Assembly: GCA_025210345.1 (NCBI GenBank)
Contig: JAOARX010000030.1
Coordinates: 79,181 to 143,180, forward strand
From: Pelagimonas sp.
GTDB taxonomy: Bacteria; Pseudomonadota; Alphaproteobacteria; Rhodobacterales; Rhodobacteraceae
Length of the DNA stretch: 64,000 nucleotides
Direction: 5' to 3'
This document shows, piece by piece, positions 37,716 to 46,145 of the stretch; position 1 is the stretch's first letter; every line of letters starts with the position of its first letter. The notes below the pieces were generated by a model, which worked only from the letters and a program-made list of their open reading frames with translations, made no database searches and had not been told where the DNA came from. The translations under genes were made by a program, and so were the position numbers.

Positions 37716-38195
37716 ATGCGAAAGGCGATTTGGGGTGCAGTCCTGGGGATGATGATGGCCAGCTCGGCCGGGGCCGAGATCGGCGTCGCACGCGACCTGA
37801 TGGAAGCGGGCAACTTCGAAGAGGCGCGCGAAGCGCTTTGGCCCGCGGCGAAATCCGGCAACGCCGATGCCGAAGAGCTGATCGGCGTTATGTATGCCAT
37901 GGGGCTTGGGGTTGAACGCGACGACCAGCGCGCGTTTGAATGGTATCTGCGCAGTTCGCTCAAGGGGCATCCGGGGGCGCAATCGGGGATTGGCTGGTAC
38001 TATGAAATCGGACGCGGCCTGCCGGCCCCCGATTTGGTGCGCGCCTACATGTGGTACACGCTTTCCGCCATCGGAGGCGACCCGGATGCGGCGATCAGCC
38101 TTGAAGAGGTGGCCAAGAAAATGACACAGGAAGAGATTGAAAAGGCGCATGTTCTAGTCGCTGACTATAAGGTCTGGATGTATCCGTTTCGGTGA
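37716..38195 (+). CDS. Exported SEL1-like repeat protein
   Basis: A 159-residue precursor with a signal peptide (MRKAIWGAVLGMMMASSAGA) followed by about three SEL1/TPR-like repeats: AEELIGVMYAMGLGVERDD, AQSGIGWYYEIGRGLPAPD and AYMWYTLSAIGGDPDA. Such alpha-solenoid repeats usually mediate protein contacts in the periplasm. GGGGAA precedes the ATG. It is divergent from the peroxidase-like gene with only about 40 bases between the chosen starts. Confidence 0.85.
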   Translation: MRKAIWGAVLGMMMASSAGAEIGVARDLMEAGNFEEAREALWPAAKSGNADAEELIGVMYAMGLGVERDDQRAFEWYLRSSLKGHPGAQSGIGWYYEIGRGLPAPDLVRAYMWYTLSAIGGDPDAAISLEEVAKKMTQEEIEKAHVLVADYKVWMYPFR

Positions 38196-38240
38196 CGGAT
38201 GCGGGTGGGCTGATCACAAATCGTATCTTTAGCATATAAT

Positions 38241-38275
38241 AAGGGCGGCGCGGGACAATCCCGAACCGCCCTTTT
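38241..38275. terminator. Bidirectional terminator between SEL1 gene and dctP
   Basis: An 8-bp outer stem (AAGGGCGG at 38241-38248 with CCGCCCTT at 38266-38273) and an inner CGGG/CCCG pairing are followed by a T-run. It lies between two convergent genes. Confidence 0.82.
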
Positions 38276-38303
38276 GTTGTGCTTTGGCGTTTCGAGAAAA
38301 GCC

Positions 38304-39362
38304 TTAGTTCAGATCCGCATCGCGGGCGGCGTTCACATCGGCTTCGGCTGCGGCGACCGCATCGGTCAGAGCCGTAAAGATTTCGTCCCCCCGGGTGACA
38401 TTGCCTTTGAACCAATCATAGACCGGTGCGGCCGCGGTCTTGAAGGCGGCTTTTTGCTCGGGTGTTGGTACATAAAGATCGCCCCCCCCGGCAACAAAAT
38501 CCTCGTAGGCCTGGATAGATTTGCGCTTGGGCGAGGCAAAGGTCGCCTGTTGCAGCGCGTAAAAGCCATCAACCACCACGCGGCGCATGTCTTCGGGCAT
38601 CTCCATGAAGGTCTGGTTCGACATCCACCACAGCGCCCCCATATAGGCGTGACCGTCCAGCGTGACATATTGCAGGCCCGCATCCGGGAACTTCATGCCC
38701 ATGATGTCGGTGATGCCGTTTTTCGACCCTTCGACAACGCCGGTCTGAAAGCTGGTGAACAGCTCGGGCCATGGGATTGGCGTGGGTGAGCCCCCCAGCG
38801 CTTTGACCAGTTCCTGCGGCAGATCGGCGACCACGGTGCGGATCTTGAGGCCCTCCATATCGGTGGGTTCGGCGATGCGGCGCTTGGTGTTGGCAAAGTT
38901 GCGCCAGCCGCCGGTGTTGCCAATGGTCATCAGGCGGATGGCATCGCCGGAATCCTCCAGCGCCATGGCGCGCATCTTGCGGGTGAAGTCCCCAGACAGA
39001 ACGTGTTCGGCGATGCGGTCGTCGGCCATCAGATAGGGCAGATCAAGCACCTGCACATAGGGGAACAGCCCCGATGCGCCACCCGACGTTGAAATATAGA
39101 CGTCGATGGACCCATCCGCGACACCCTGAAGGCATTCCGCACCGTTCGAACACAGCTGGGTGCCGATGAACAGCTCGACCTCGATCGCGCCGTTGGAGGC
39201 GGCCTCGACGTAGTTTTTGAACACGACCAGACCGTCATAGTCTTCGTCGTTTTCGTTTGAATTCGCGGTTGCACGGATCTTGAAATCCGCAGCCTGTGCC
39301 GCCAATGCCGTGGTGGCCAGCATGGCCGACAAAGCGACGGTTTTCACCAGTTTATTGAGCAT
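38304..39362 (-). CDS. dctP: TRAP transporter substrate-binding protein
   Basis: Periplasmic solute receptor of a TRAP transporter, 352 residues with a signal peptide ending near LAAQAA (25). The DctP fold is shown by VQVLDLPYLMADD, RTVVADLPQELVKALGGSPTPIPWPEL (read as two adjoining segments) and FQTGVVEGSKNGITDI. In this family an Arg in the region of MTIGNTGGWRNFANTKRRI commonly binds an acidic group of the solute, compatible with a sulfonate. It is the last gene of the six-gene minus-strand operon that begins with the SsuD-like monooxygenase, so its solute is probably that enzyme's substrate or precursor. Confidence 0.92.
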   Translation of the reverse strand: MLNKLVKTVALSAMLATTALAAQAADFKIRATANSNENDEDYDGLVVFKNYVEAASNGAIEVELFIGTQLCSNGAECLQGVADGSIDVYISTSGGASGLFPYVQVLDLPYLMADDRIAEHVLSGDFTRKMRAMALEDSGDAIRLMTIGNTGGWRNFANTKRRIAEPTDMEGLKIRTVVADLPQELVKALGGSPTPIPWPELFTSFQTGVVEGSKNGITDIMGMKFPDAGLQYVTLDGHAYMGALWWMSNQTFMEMPEDMRRVVVDGFYALQQATFASPKRKSIQAYEDFVAGGGDLYVPTPEQKAAFKTAAAPVYDWFKGNVTRGDEIFTALTDAVAAAEADVNAARDADLN

Positions 39363-39410
39363 TGCGTTTCCTCCCGGTTGCTCTTGTTCAGGTTTGGTAG
39401 TGCGTGTGTG

Positions 39411-40886
39411 TCAGTTCAAAAACCCCGTCAGTCTGGGCACGGTCAGCGAGACGGCGGGCACAAAGGTGATCAGGAAAATCACGGCGATCTCGACCGCGAG
39501 AAAGGGGATGATTGCGCGGGCGATGGTGATCACCCGTTCCTGGCTGACCGAGGCGGCGACGAACAGCACCAGCCCCATGGGCGGCGTGGCCAACCCCACG
39601 GTGAGGTTCACACACATGATGATGGCGAAATGCACCGAATCCACACCCAGATCGGTAAAGACCGGCCCAAGGATCGGCCCAAGGATGATGATCGCGGGGC
39701 CCGCGTCCAGAAACATGCCAACGATGAACAGCAGCAGGTTGATCAGGAACAGCAAGATCAGCGGGTTCTCCGACAATGCCAGAATAAAGGCGGCCAGTTG
39801 CTCGGGCGCGTGGCTGAGGCTGACGACCGTTTTGAACGACATCGCCGCGCCCACCAACAGCAAGACCACAGCCGACGTGATGCCCGCGCGGGTCAGGACC
39901 TCGGGCAGGTCGCGCAGCGTCATGGTGCGCAGGATGCCAAAAGCCACAAGCAGCGCATAGGCCACGGCGACGGCAGCGGCTTCGGTGGGGGTGAAGACCC
40001 CGGCCAGGATGCCGCCCAGGATCAACACCGGGGTTTGCAGCGGCACCATCGCGCGTTTGCAGATAAGGCGGAACTCCGGGCTGACCGCACGGCGCAGGGC
40101 CAGCATCAGCAGATGCGCCACCACCAGAGCCGCCAAAAGCCCCCCCCAATACGATAGCGGGGCGCCATCGCCCGACGGGATGACCTGCCAGATCACGATG
40201 CCGATGTTCAGCCGCACCAACAGAAAGGACACGATGCGCTCGGCGCGCCCGATTTCCACGGTTTCAAAGGTCACGCGTTTGGCGGCAGGCAGGTCATAGC
40301 GGTCGGCCATCACCCGCACCATCACCATCAGGCTGACCCCAACCAGCACCCCGGGAACGATGCCCGCAAGGAACAGCGCCGCAACGCTTTCGCCCATCAC
40401 ATAGGCGTAGATGATCATGATCCCCGATGGCGGAATGATCGGCCCGATGACCGAGCTGGCGGCGGTGATCGCGGCGGCGAACTTGCGGGAATATCCCTCT
40501 TTCTCCATGGCGGGGATCAGCATGGACCCCAGCGCCGAGGTGTCGGCCACGGCCGAGCCGGACAGGCCCGCAAACAGGATCGACGACAGGATATTCACCT
40601 GCGCCAGCCCCCCACGCAGATGCCCCATCAGCGCCTGCGAAAACTCAACCAGCCGCAGGGTGATGCCACCGCGATTCATCAGCTCTCCGGCCAGCATGAA
40701 AAAGGGAATGGCCATCAGCGGAAAGCTGTCCATCCCATTGTAAAGATTGCGATACAACAGGGTGATGTCACGTTCCTGGCCATTGAGCCACAACAGGGCA
40801 CCCGGGGCCGCGAGCAGGCTGAAAAACACCGGCAGGCCGATCAACAGCAGTACGAGAAAGACAGGTAAGAACCAGATCAACATCAC
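39411..40886 (-). CDS. dctM: TRAP transporter large permease
   Basis: Large membrane subunit of the TRAP transporter, 491 residues, with many hydrophobic spans. Family segments include FFMLAGELMNRGGIT, GLSGSAVADTSALGSMLIPAM, IGPIIPPSGIMIIYAY and GGILAGVFTPTEAAAVAVAYA. It is longer than the usual 425-440 residues because of an insert at about 206-270 with two extra hydrophobic segments, between the two halves of the elevator fold. It starts with an ATG overlapping the dctQ stop. Confidence 0.93.
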   Translation of the reverse strand: MMLIWFLPVFLVLLLIGLPVFFSLLAAPGALLWLNGQERDITLLYRNLYNGMDSFPLMAIPFFMLAGELMNRGGITLRLVEFSQALMGHLRGGLAQVNILSSILFAGLSGSAVADTSALGSMLIPAMEKEGYSRKFAAAITAASSVIGPIIPPSGIMIIYAYVMGESVAALFLAGIVPGVLVGVSLMVMVRVMADRYDLPAAKRVTFETVEIGRAERIVSFLLVRLNIGIVIWQVIPSGDGAPLSYWGGLLAALVVAHLLMLALRRAVSPEFRLICKRAMVPLQTPVLILGGILAGVFTPTEAAAVAVAYALLVAFGILRTMTLRDLPEVLTRAGITSAVVLLLVGAAMSFKTVVSLSHAPEQLAAFILALSENPLILLFLINLLLFIVGMFLDAGPAIIILGPILGPVFTDLGVDSVHFAIIMCVNLTVGLATPPMGLVLFVAASVSQERVITIARAIIPFLAVEIAVIFLITFVPAVSLTVPRLTGFLN

Positions 40887-41470
40887 TCGGCCCCCCCTTG
40901 CAGGGTTTCGCGTTCCGGCAGGTCATCTCCTCGACCGAACAGGCGCACGATGCGTTCCAGGATCAGCTCGATATTGACAAGAACCAACAGCCCCACGCCG
41001 ATCAGCAGCGACAGCATCATCCAGCTGCGCGGCACGCGATACCAGCTGTCAAAGGGGATCGAAGTGGGAACGTAAAGCGACGCGGTTGCAAAGCGCCCCC
41101 CAAGGCCCGTGACCTCGGCATAGCCGATCTGCAATCCCACAATCAGCACTGTCAGGCTGATCATCAACAAGGCCAGTTGCAGCAGATGGAATGCCGCGCC
41201 CTTGAACAGGTGATCCAGCAGATCAATGGCGACAAAGCCCCCCCGGCGCAGCGCGGTGGGCGCCATCAGACCCGCCATCCATAACATGCAGAACCGCGCG
41301 GCTTCGTCGGGCCAGGGCAGGGCGTTGCCCAGCACATAGCGGAAAAACACCTGGATCAGGATCGCCAGAACCATGATGCAGATCGCGACCACGCCCACCC
41401 CGCGCCCAAGCGCCAAGAGACCACTGTTCAGCGGTCGCAACAGGTTCAATAGCACCAGGATTGGCTGCAT
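40883..41470 (-). CDS. dctQ: TRAP transporter small permease
   Basis: Small four-helix subunit of the TRAP transporter, 195 residues from the ATG at 41470, which follows GGAGGG. Spans are seen at about 20-40, 55-75, 95-115 and 145-165. The family segment NALPWPDEAARFCMLWMAGL lies in the middle. The longer frame to 41518 has no ribosome-binding site. It overlaps dctM by four bases and lies 56 bases after the flavin reductase, so it belongs to the same operon. Confidence 0.92.
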   Translation of the reverse strand: MQPILVLLNLLRPLNSGLLALGRGVGVVAICIMVLAILIQVFFRYVLGNALPWPDEAARFCMLWMAGLMAPTALRRGGFVAIDLLDHLFKGAAFHLLQLALLMISLTVLIVGLQIGYAEVTGLGGRFATASLYVPTSIPFDSWYRVPRSWMMLSLLIGVGLLVLVNIELILERIVRLFGRGDDLPERETLQGGAE

Positions 41471-41526
41471 TGCGTTTCCCTCCCGTCTGGTATGCCCCGG
41501 ATCCTCCTTCCGGGACATGCGCGCCC

Positions 41527-42045
41527 CTAGGGCGTTGTAAACTGGCCCATTTTTCCGTCGAAAAAGGCCAGGGCCTGGCCGCCGTCACGCATCATTGCGC
41601 GGGTCACAAGGCCGACCACCAGCGCGTGATCACCCGCGTTGTGCACCGCATGCTGATCGCATTCGAACCGGGCAAGGCAGTCGTCCAGCAAGGGCACGCC
41701 CTGTAAGTTTGTGCCGCTGACGTGATCGCGCACGGCGGCGGCGTCTTTGGACACGCCCCAGCACAGGTCGCTTTGACCGGCATGCAGGATGTGGATCGCG
41801 AAATGCGGCGCCTTGGCGAAAATCTGGAACCGACGCGAAGATTTGCCCGGCGCCCAAAGCACAAGCGGCGGGTCCAGCGAGACCGACGAAAAGCTGTTCG
41901 CCGTGATCGCCACCGGACCTTCGGGCGTTGCGGCCGTGACCACGGTGACACCGGTGGCGAAACGCCCAAAGGCATCGCGCAATTGGCGCGGATTGTCCGG
42001 GTCCGGCGTGAACTGGGTTGCTGGATCGTGAACCGGTGCCGACAT
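41527..42045 (-). CDS. Flavin reductase (FMN reductase component, SmoA-like)
   Basis: A 172-residue flavin reductase of the split-barrel family (FGRFATGVTVVTA, ITANSFSSVSLDPPLVLW, PHFAIHILHAGQ). It makes reduced FMN from NAD(P)H for a partner monooxygenase. Its start overlaps the stop of the aldo-keto reductase gene (TAATG), and the SsuD-like monooxygenase is two genes upstream, so the two form a two-component system. In the sulfo-SMO pathway of Agrobacterium the matching protein is SmoA. Confidence 0.88.
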   Translation of the reverse strand: MSAPVHDPATQFTPDPDNPRQLRDAFGRFATGVTVVTAATPEGPVAITANSFSSVSLDPPLVLWAPGKSSRRFQIFAKAPHFAIHILHAGQSDLCWGVSKDAAAVRDHVSGTNLQGVPLLDDCLARFECDQHAVHNAGDHALVVGLVTRAMMRDGGQALAFFDGKMGQFTTP

Positions 42046-42929
42046 TACGCGACCTCGCGGCCCAGTGCGGCCTCGTAGAGCCAGAACCAGGTTTCGCGAT
42101 CCAGATCCACCTTAAGCGCATCCGAAATGGTCTTGATCCGGGCCAGTGTGTTGGTGCCCAGCACGGGCAGGATGCGGGCGGGATGGCGCAGCAAAAAGGC
42201 CACCGCCACGGCGGCGCGATCGACGTGCTGCGCGCGCGCCAGTTCGTCCATCCGGCGGGTCAGATCGCTGTTGCCGGTCATCAGGCTGCCGCCCCCCAGT
42301 GGCGACCATGCCATGAGGGGATGATCCCCTTGCTGGTGAAATGCCAGATCGCCATTGGTAAAGGGGGCAACCTCGGCCAGAGAGATCTCGATCTGGTTTG
42401 TGGCCAGTTGGGTCTTCATGGCTGATTGCAGCAAAGACCAATCCCACGGACGAAAGTTAGAGACGCCCACCGCGCGCACCTTGCCCGATTGCACCAGATC
42501 ATCCAGCGCGGCGCCGGTTTCATGGTGATCCATCAAGGGGTCGGGGCGGTGGATCAAGAGAAGATCGATGTGGTCGATCTTCATCAACCGCAAGGAATGA
42601 TCGACCGAGGCCATGATATGCGCGCGCGAGGTGTCATAATGCTTGACCCTGGCGTCCGCATAGCGGCCCACCGGTGCGACGATATCACATTTGGTGACAA
42701 TCTCGATCTGGTTGCGCAGCTCAGGTGTCAGCGCATTGCCAAGGATTTCCTCGGCTTCATAGCCGCCATAGATATCGGCCTGATCCATCGTGGTGATGCC
42801 CTGATCCAGGCAGGCGTGGATCTTGGCGCGCACATGGTCGGGCGCGGTGTTTTCATCGTCTCCGATCCGCCACATGCCATAGACCAGCTGGCTAAAGGTC
42901 AGATCACTGTTCATGTTCACGCGGTTCAT
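42045..42929 (-). CDS. Aldo-keto reductase (SmoB-like)
   Basis: NADPH-dependent reductase of 294 residues. The aldo-keto reductase tetrad is D49, Y54 (MDQADIYGGYEAEE), K80 (IVTKCDI) and H127 (LLLIHRPDP), and VGVSNFRPWDW and QIEISLAEVAPF follow as expected for the YdhF-like group. Its coding sequence is joined to the monooxygenase gene upstream and the flavin reductase downstream by overlapping stop/start codons. Desulfonation of sulfoquinovose yields 6-oxo-glucose, which an aldo-keto reductase (SmoB) reduces to glucose; this gene is well placed for that step. The substrate is inferred from context. Confidence 0.88.
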   Translation of the reverse strand: MNRVNMNSDLTFSQLVYGMWRIGDDENTAPDHVRAKIHACLDQGITTMDQADIYGGYEAEEILGNALTPELRNQIEIVTKCDIVAPVGRYADARVKHYDTSRAHIMASVDHSLRLMKIDHIDLLLIHRPDPLMDHHETGAALDDLVQSGKVRAVGVSNFRPWDWSLLQSAMKTQLATNQIEISLAEVAPFTNGDLAFHQQGDHPLMAWSPLGGGSLMTGNSDLTRRMDELARAQHVDRAAVAVAFLLRHPARILPVLGTNTLARIKTISDALKVDLDRETWFWLYEAALGREVA

Positions 42930-44083
42930 CAGCGGCGCTCTCCGATTCCGAGGGGTGTTGCAGGTGTTGATGTGGGTGCGCGTCCATAAGCCTCTGGCAG
43001 GGAACAGGTTTTTAGCTGGGGCAGGACGCGTTGTCCGAAATGCCGGGCTTCATCAAGATGAGGATAGCCCGAAAGCACAAAGGCGCGCATCCCCATTTTC
43101 TTATAGTCTTCCAGCTTGGTCAGCACCTGATCGGTTGATCCCACCAGTGCCGCGCCACAGCCAGATCGTGCCCGGCCCACACCTGTCCAGAGATTGGGTT
43201 CAACATAGCCGTATTTGTCGGCCAGTTCACGTGCGCGGGCCTGATGCGAGACACCAAGCGACCCGGAATCCAGCGCCCGTTCGCGGATCAGCTGGCCGTA
43301 TTCATCGTCCAGTTTCGAGGCGATGTAATCTGCATATTCGCGGGCCTCGGTTTCTGTGTCGCGGACGATCACATGCACGCGCAGACCATAGTCCAGCGTC
43401 CGTCCATGGCGCTCTGCGACGGCGTTCACCGCTTTCATGCGGGCGGCCAGTTGGTCTTTGGGTTCGGGCCACATCAGGTAGACGTCGCAATGCTGGCCAC
43501 ATAGTTCCAAGGCCGCGGGCGAATAGCCGCCAAAATACAGCAACGGACCCCCGCTCTGATACGGGCGCGCGGGGTCAGTGGTCAGCCCCTGAAACTCATA
43601 GACCTGACCCTTGTGATTGATTTCATCCTGCGTCCAGGCCTGTTTGAGGATCTCAACCACCTCGCGAGAGCGCTGATAGCGAAAGCCACTGTCGGCAGTT
43701 TCGCCGGGGAAATCGCTTGAGATGATGTTGACGGTCAGGCGGCCCTCGAGCATGTGATCCAGCGTCGCCAGGGTGCGCGCCAGCATGATGGGCTGCATCT
43801 CGCCACACCGCACCGCCGCCAGCATGTTGATCTTATTGGTGATCGGCGCACAGCCCGCCACGAATGACAGCGTGTCCTGACCAACCTGATACGACGAGGG
43901 GCACAGAATGTTGCGAAATCCCTGTGCCTCGGCCTCTTGCACAATCGACGAACAATGCGCCCAGCTTGAGCGCAGCGCGCCGTCGGGAACGCCAAGGAAC
44001 TGGTAGTCATCCGAGCAAAGGGCGGCAAACCAGGAAACCTCGGCTGCGTCCAGATCGGCAGATGTCACGGGGACCACGCTCAT
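42929..44083 (-). CDS. FMNH2-dependent alkanesulfonate/sulfoquinovose monooxygenase-like (SsuD/SmoC family)
   Basis: Luciferase-like flavin-dependent monooxygenase of 384 residues, started at the ATG at 44083 after GGGAGGAA. It tracks SsuD over much of its length: LARTLATLDHMLEGRLTVNI, PLLYFGGYSPAALEL, LRVHVIVRDTETEA (with the catalytic-region His), NLWTGVGRARSGCGAALVG and FVLSGYPHLDEA. These enzymes split C-S bonds of sulfonates to aldehyde and sulfite with O2 and FMNH2. By eye the Cys54 position of E. coli SsuD is not Cys here (YQVGQD), so the substrate pocket differs. Cotranscription with an aldo-keto reductase and a flavin reductase points to the SQ-monooxygenase subgroup (SmoC) rather than plain alkanesulfonates. 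Confidence 0.88.
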   Translation of the reverse strand: MSVVPVTSADLDAAEVSWFAALCSDDYQFLGVPDGALRSSWAHCSSIVQEAEAQGFRNILCPSSYQVGQDTLSFVAGCAPITNKINMLAAVRCGEMQPIMLARTLATLDHMLEGRLTVNIISSDFPGETADSGFRYQRSREVVEILKQAWTQDEINHKGQVYEFQGLTTDPARPYQSGGPLLYFGGYSPAALELCGQHCDVYLMWPEPKDQLAARMKAVNAVAERHGRTLDYGLRVHVIVRDTETEAREYADYIASKLDDEYGQLIRERALDSGSLGVSHQARARELADKYGYVEPNLWTGVGRARSGCGAALVGSTDQVLTKLEDYKKMGMRAFVLSGYPHLDEARHFGQRVLPQLKTCSLPEAYGRAPTSTPATPLGIGERR

Positions 44084-44194
44084 CGATTCCTCCCAAAATT
44101 CGATTGCAATTTCCTCTTGCTTAGACCGCGCTTTAATGTAGATCAATGGTGCATCAATTATTTTGTTACCGCGAACATCGCCGGGAAGCCAAGA
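44084..44194. promoter_or_regulatory. Divergent promoter/operator region of the sulfonate locus
   Basis: These 111 bases separate the monooxygenase operon from the GntR regulator gene and must hold both promoters. They are A+T-richer than the surroundings, with a segment around 44150-44175 (TAATGTAGATCAATGGTGCA and following bases). No clean palindrome for a GntR dimer could be assigned by eye. Confidence 0.45.
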
Positions 44195-44917
44195 ATGACG
44201 ACCAAGTTGACACGCCAGGATCTGAACAGCACCGCGCTGCCGCTGTATCTTCAGATCAGCGAAAGCCTGATCCGCGAAGTGGCCGCGGGCCGTTTGGTCG
44301 ATGGCGAACGCCTTCCGCCTGAGCGGCAGTTGGCGCAGGCCTATGGCACCACCGTGCGCACCCTGCGCAAGTCACTGGCGGAAATGGAAAAACAGGGGAT
44401 GCTTGAGCGTGTTCAGGGATCGGGAAACTATGTCCGCACCACCGAGCGCGCGCAAAGTATCTATTCCATGTTTCGTCTTGAATTGCCGCAGGGTGGGGGG
44501 CTGCCACGGGCGGATATTCTGGATGTGAGCTATATGGACAAGCCTGCGGATCTGCCAGCATTCGGCGCGTCGGCGCAGGGGTCGCGCATTCGACGGCTGC
44601 GGTATCTGGACGACGTGCAAATCGCCGTTGAAGAGATCTGGCTTGATGGCGCGGCGGGGCGCGTGGTGCCTGAAAAGCTCTCGGATTCGCTGTATCGCTA
44701 TTACGGTCAGCAGCTGGGCTTTTGGATTTCGCGCGCCGAAGACCGCGTGTCGATCGGGCAGGTGCCCGACTGGTCGCCCGCGCAGTTTTCCAAAGCACCC
44801 GGAACGGTGATCGGGTTCATCGAGCGCCGCAGCTGGGCGCAGCACCCCAAGGCCGTCGAATATTCGCGCACCTGGTTTGATACGGACAAGGCCCTGTACG
44901 TGCAGCGGCTGACCTAG
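44195..44917 (+). CDS. GntR-family regulator (HutC/UTRA type)
   Basis: A 240-residue regulator. It has an N-terminal GntR winged helix (PLYLQISESLIREVAAGRLV, LPPERQLAQAYGTTVRTLRK, MLERVQGSGNYVRT) and a C-terminal UTRA effector domain of about 150 residues. UTRA domains bind small metabolites, often sugars or sugar phosphates. It is divergent from the monooxygenase operon and followed 8 bases later by the Gfo/Idh gene, so it probably represses both arms until a sulfosugar or product appears. The ATG at 44195 has GGGAAG upstream. Confidence 0.9.
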   Translation: MTTKLTRQDLNSTALPLYLQISESLIREVAAGRLVDGERLPPERQLAQAYGTTVRTLRKSLAEMEKQGMLERVQGSGNYVRTTERAQSIYSMFRLELPQGGGLPRADILDVSYMDKPADLPAFGASAQGSRIRRLRYLDDVQIAVEEIWLDGAAGRVVPEKLSDSLYRYYGQQLGFWISRAEDRVSIGQVPDWSPAQFSKAPGTVIGFIERRSWAQHPKAVEYSRTWFDTDKALYVQRLT

Positions 44918-44925
44918 GAGAAAAC

Positions 44926-46038
44926 ATGTCTACACCCACGCGTTATGGCATCATCGGCTGCGGCATGATGGGCCAGGAACACCTGCACAACATTGCGCTG
45001 TTGCCCGACACCGAGGTGCGCGCCATCCATGAACCCGATGCAGCCATGCGCGCGGCCAGCGCAGCAATCGCCCCGGGCGCACAGTTTGAAGACAGTGTCG
45101 CGGCGCTTGTCGGGCGCGATGATCTGGACTGCCTGCTGATCGCCAGCCCGAATTTTCGCCATGTGGAACAGCTTGAGGCCCTGTCTCAGGGGCGCGCCCT
45201 GCCGGTTTTGGTGGAAAAGCCGCTGTTCACCGATCCCGCTGATCTGGCGCGGATCAATGCCTTTGCCGCGTCGTATCCCGCGCCAGTCTGGGTGGCGATG
45301 GAGTACCGCTATATGCCACCCATCGCCGCCTTTTTGCACGAGGTCCATCAGGCAACGGGCGGGATCAAGATGCTGACCCTGCGCGAACACCGCTTTCCGT
45401 TCCTTGAAAAGGTTGGGGATTGGAACCGGTTCAATGCGCAATCCGGCGGCACCTTTGTCGAGAAATGCTGTCACTTCTTTGATCTGATGCGCCTGGCTTT
45501 GGGGGCGGAACCGGTTCGGGTGATGGCTTCGGGTGGGCAGGATGTGAACCATCTGGACGAAAACTATGACGGCCACACCCCGGATATTCTGGACAATGGC
45601 TATGTGATTGTCGATTTCGACAATGGCGCGCGGGCGATGCTTGAGCTGTGCATGTTCAGCGAAGGGGCACAATACCAAGAGGTCGTGACCGCCGTGGGGC
45701 CAAAGGGGCGGATCGAGGCCTTTGTGCCCGGGCCGGGCCGGTTCTGGCCCGCGCATCTGGGTGCCGCTCCGGTGCCGAAACTGGTGGTTTCACCACGCGA
45801 TCCCAAGGGGCCGATCGTGCGGGATATTCCGGTCGATCCCGCGCTATTGGCAGCGGGGGATCACAATGGATCGACCTTTTACCAGCATCAAAGATTCCTG
45901 GAAGTGGTCCGCGGACAGCGCAGCCAGCCTGACGTTACCCTGGACGACGGCAAACAAGCGGTTTTGATTGGAATGGCGGCGCAGAGATCCATCGCCGAGT
46001 GCCGCGTGGTGGATCTGTCTGAACTTTCCCAAGCCTAG
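44926..46038 (+). CDS. Gfo/Idh/MocA-family NAD(P)-dependent enzyme (possible NAD+-dependent sulfoquinovosidase)
   Basis: A 370-residue enzyme with an N-terminal Rossmann fold (YGIIGCGMMGQEH, G11xG13xxG16), the family EKP motif at 97-99 (VLVEKPLF), and the catalytic-face segment GTFVEKCCHFFDLMRLALG with K180 and H183. Most family members oxidize sugars or cyclitols. One branch, CAZy family GH188, uses transient NAD+ oxidation to cleave sulfoquinovosides and is found beside sulfoquinovose-degradation genes. No other glycosidase is in this locus, so such a role would fit; a sugar dehydrogenase is the alternative. It is cotranscribed with the GntR gene. The ribosome-binding site is AGGAG. Confidence 0.85.
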   Translation: MSTPTRYGIIGCGMMGQEHLHNIALLPDTEVRAIHEPDAAMRAASAAIAPGAQFEDSVAALVGRDDLDCLLIASPNFRHVEQLEALSQGRALPVLVEKPLFTDPADLARINAFAASYPAPVWVAMEYRYMPPIAAFLHEVHQATGGIKMLTLREHRFPFLEKVGDWNRFNAQSGGTFVEKCCHFFDLMRLALGAEPVRVMASGGQDVNHLDENYDGHTPDILDNGYVIVDFDNGARAMLELCMFSEGAQYQEVVTAVGPKGRIEAFVPGPGRFWPAHLGAAPVPKLVVSPRDPKGPIVRDIPVDPALLAAGDHNGSTFYQHQRFLEVVRGQRSQPDVTLDDGKQAVLIGMAAQRSIAECRVVDLSELSQA

Positions 46039-46145
46039 CTGTCATCAAGCAGGTCGTGAATGATCTGGCAAAACAGATCGCTCACGACCGGCAACAGGGC
46101 ATCTGAAAAATCATAGTCCGGGTCGCCGATCTGACCTCGGTTCAC
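46035..46145 (-). CDS. Possible small protein (36 aa), downstream partner
   Basis: A GTG-initiated frame overlapping the stop of the preceding 49-codon frame (ATGTGA). It reads VNRGQIGDPDYDFSDALLPV and ends DLFCQIIHDLLDDS. It is acidic, amphipathic and free of rare-looking codons, and its end overlaps the stop codon of the Gfo/Idh gene on the other strand by a few bases. It is not a recognised family; it could be a real microprotein or a decayed fragment. Confidence 0.3.
   Translation of the reverse strand: MNRGQIGDPDYDFSDALLPVVSDLFCQIIHDLLDDS

Noticed and set aside
37581..38150. Long N-terminal part of the peroxidase-like frame upstream of 37680
   Set aside because: It is antisense to the SEL1 gene, which has its own signal peptide and ribosome-binding site.
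44084..44194. A specific GntR operator in the divergent region
   Set aside because: Several short inverted matches exist, but none is long or symmetric enough to name as an operator.
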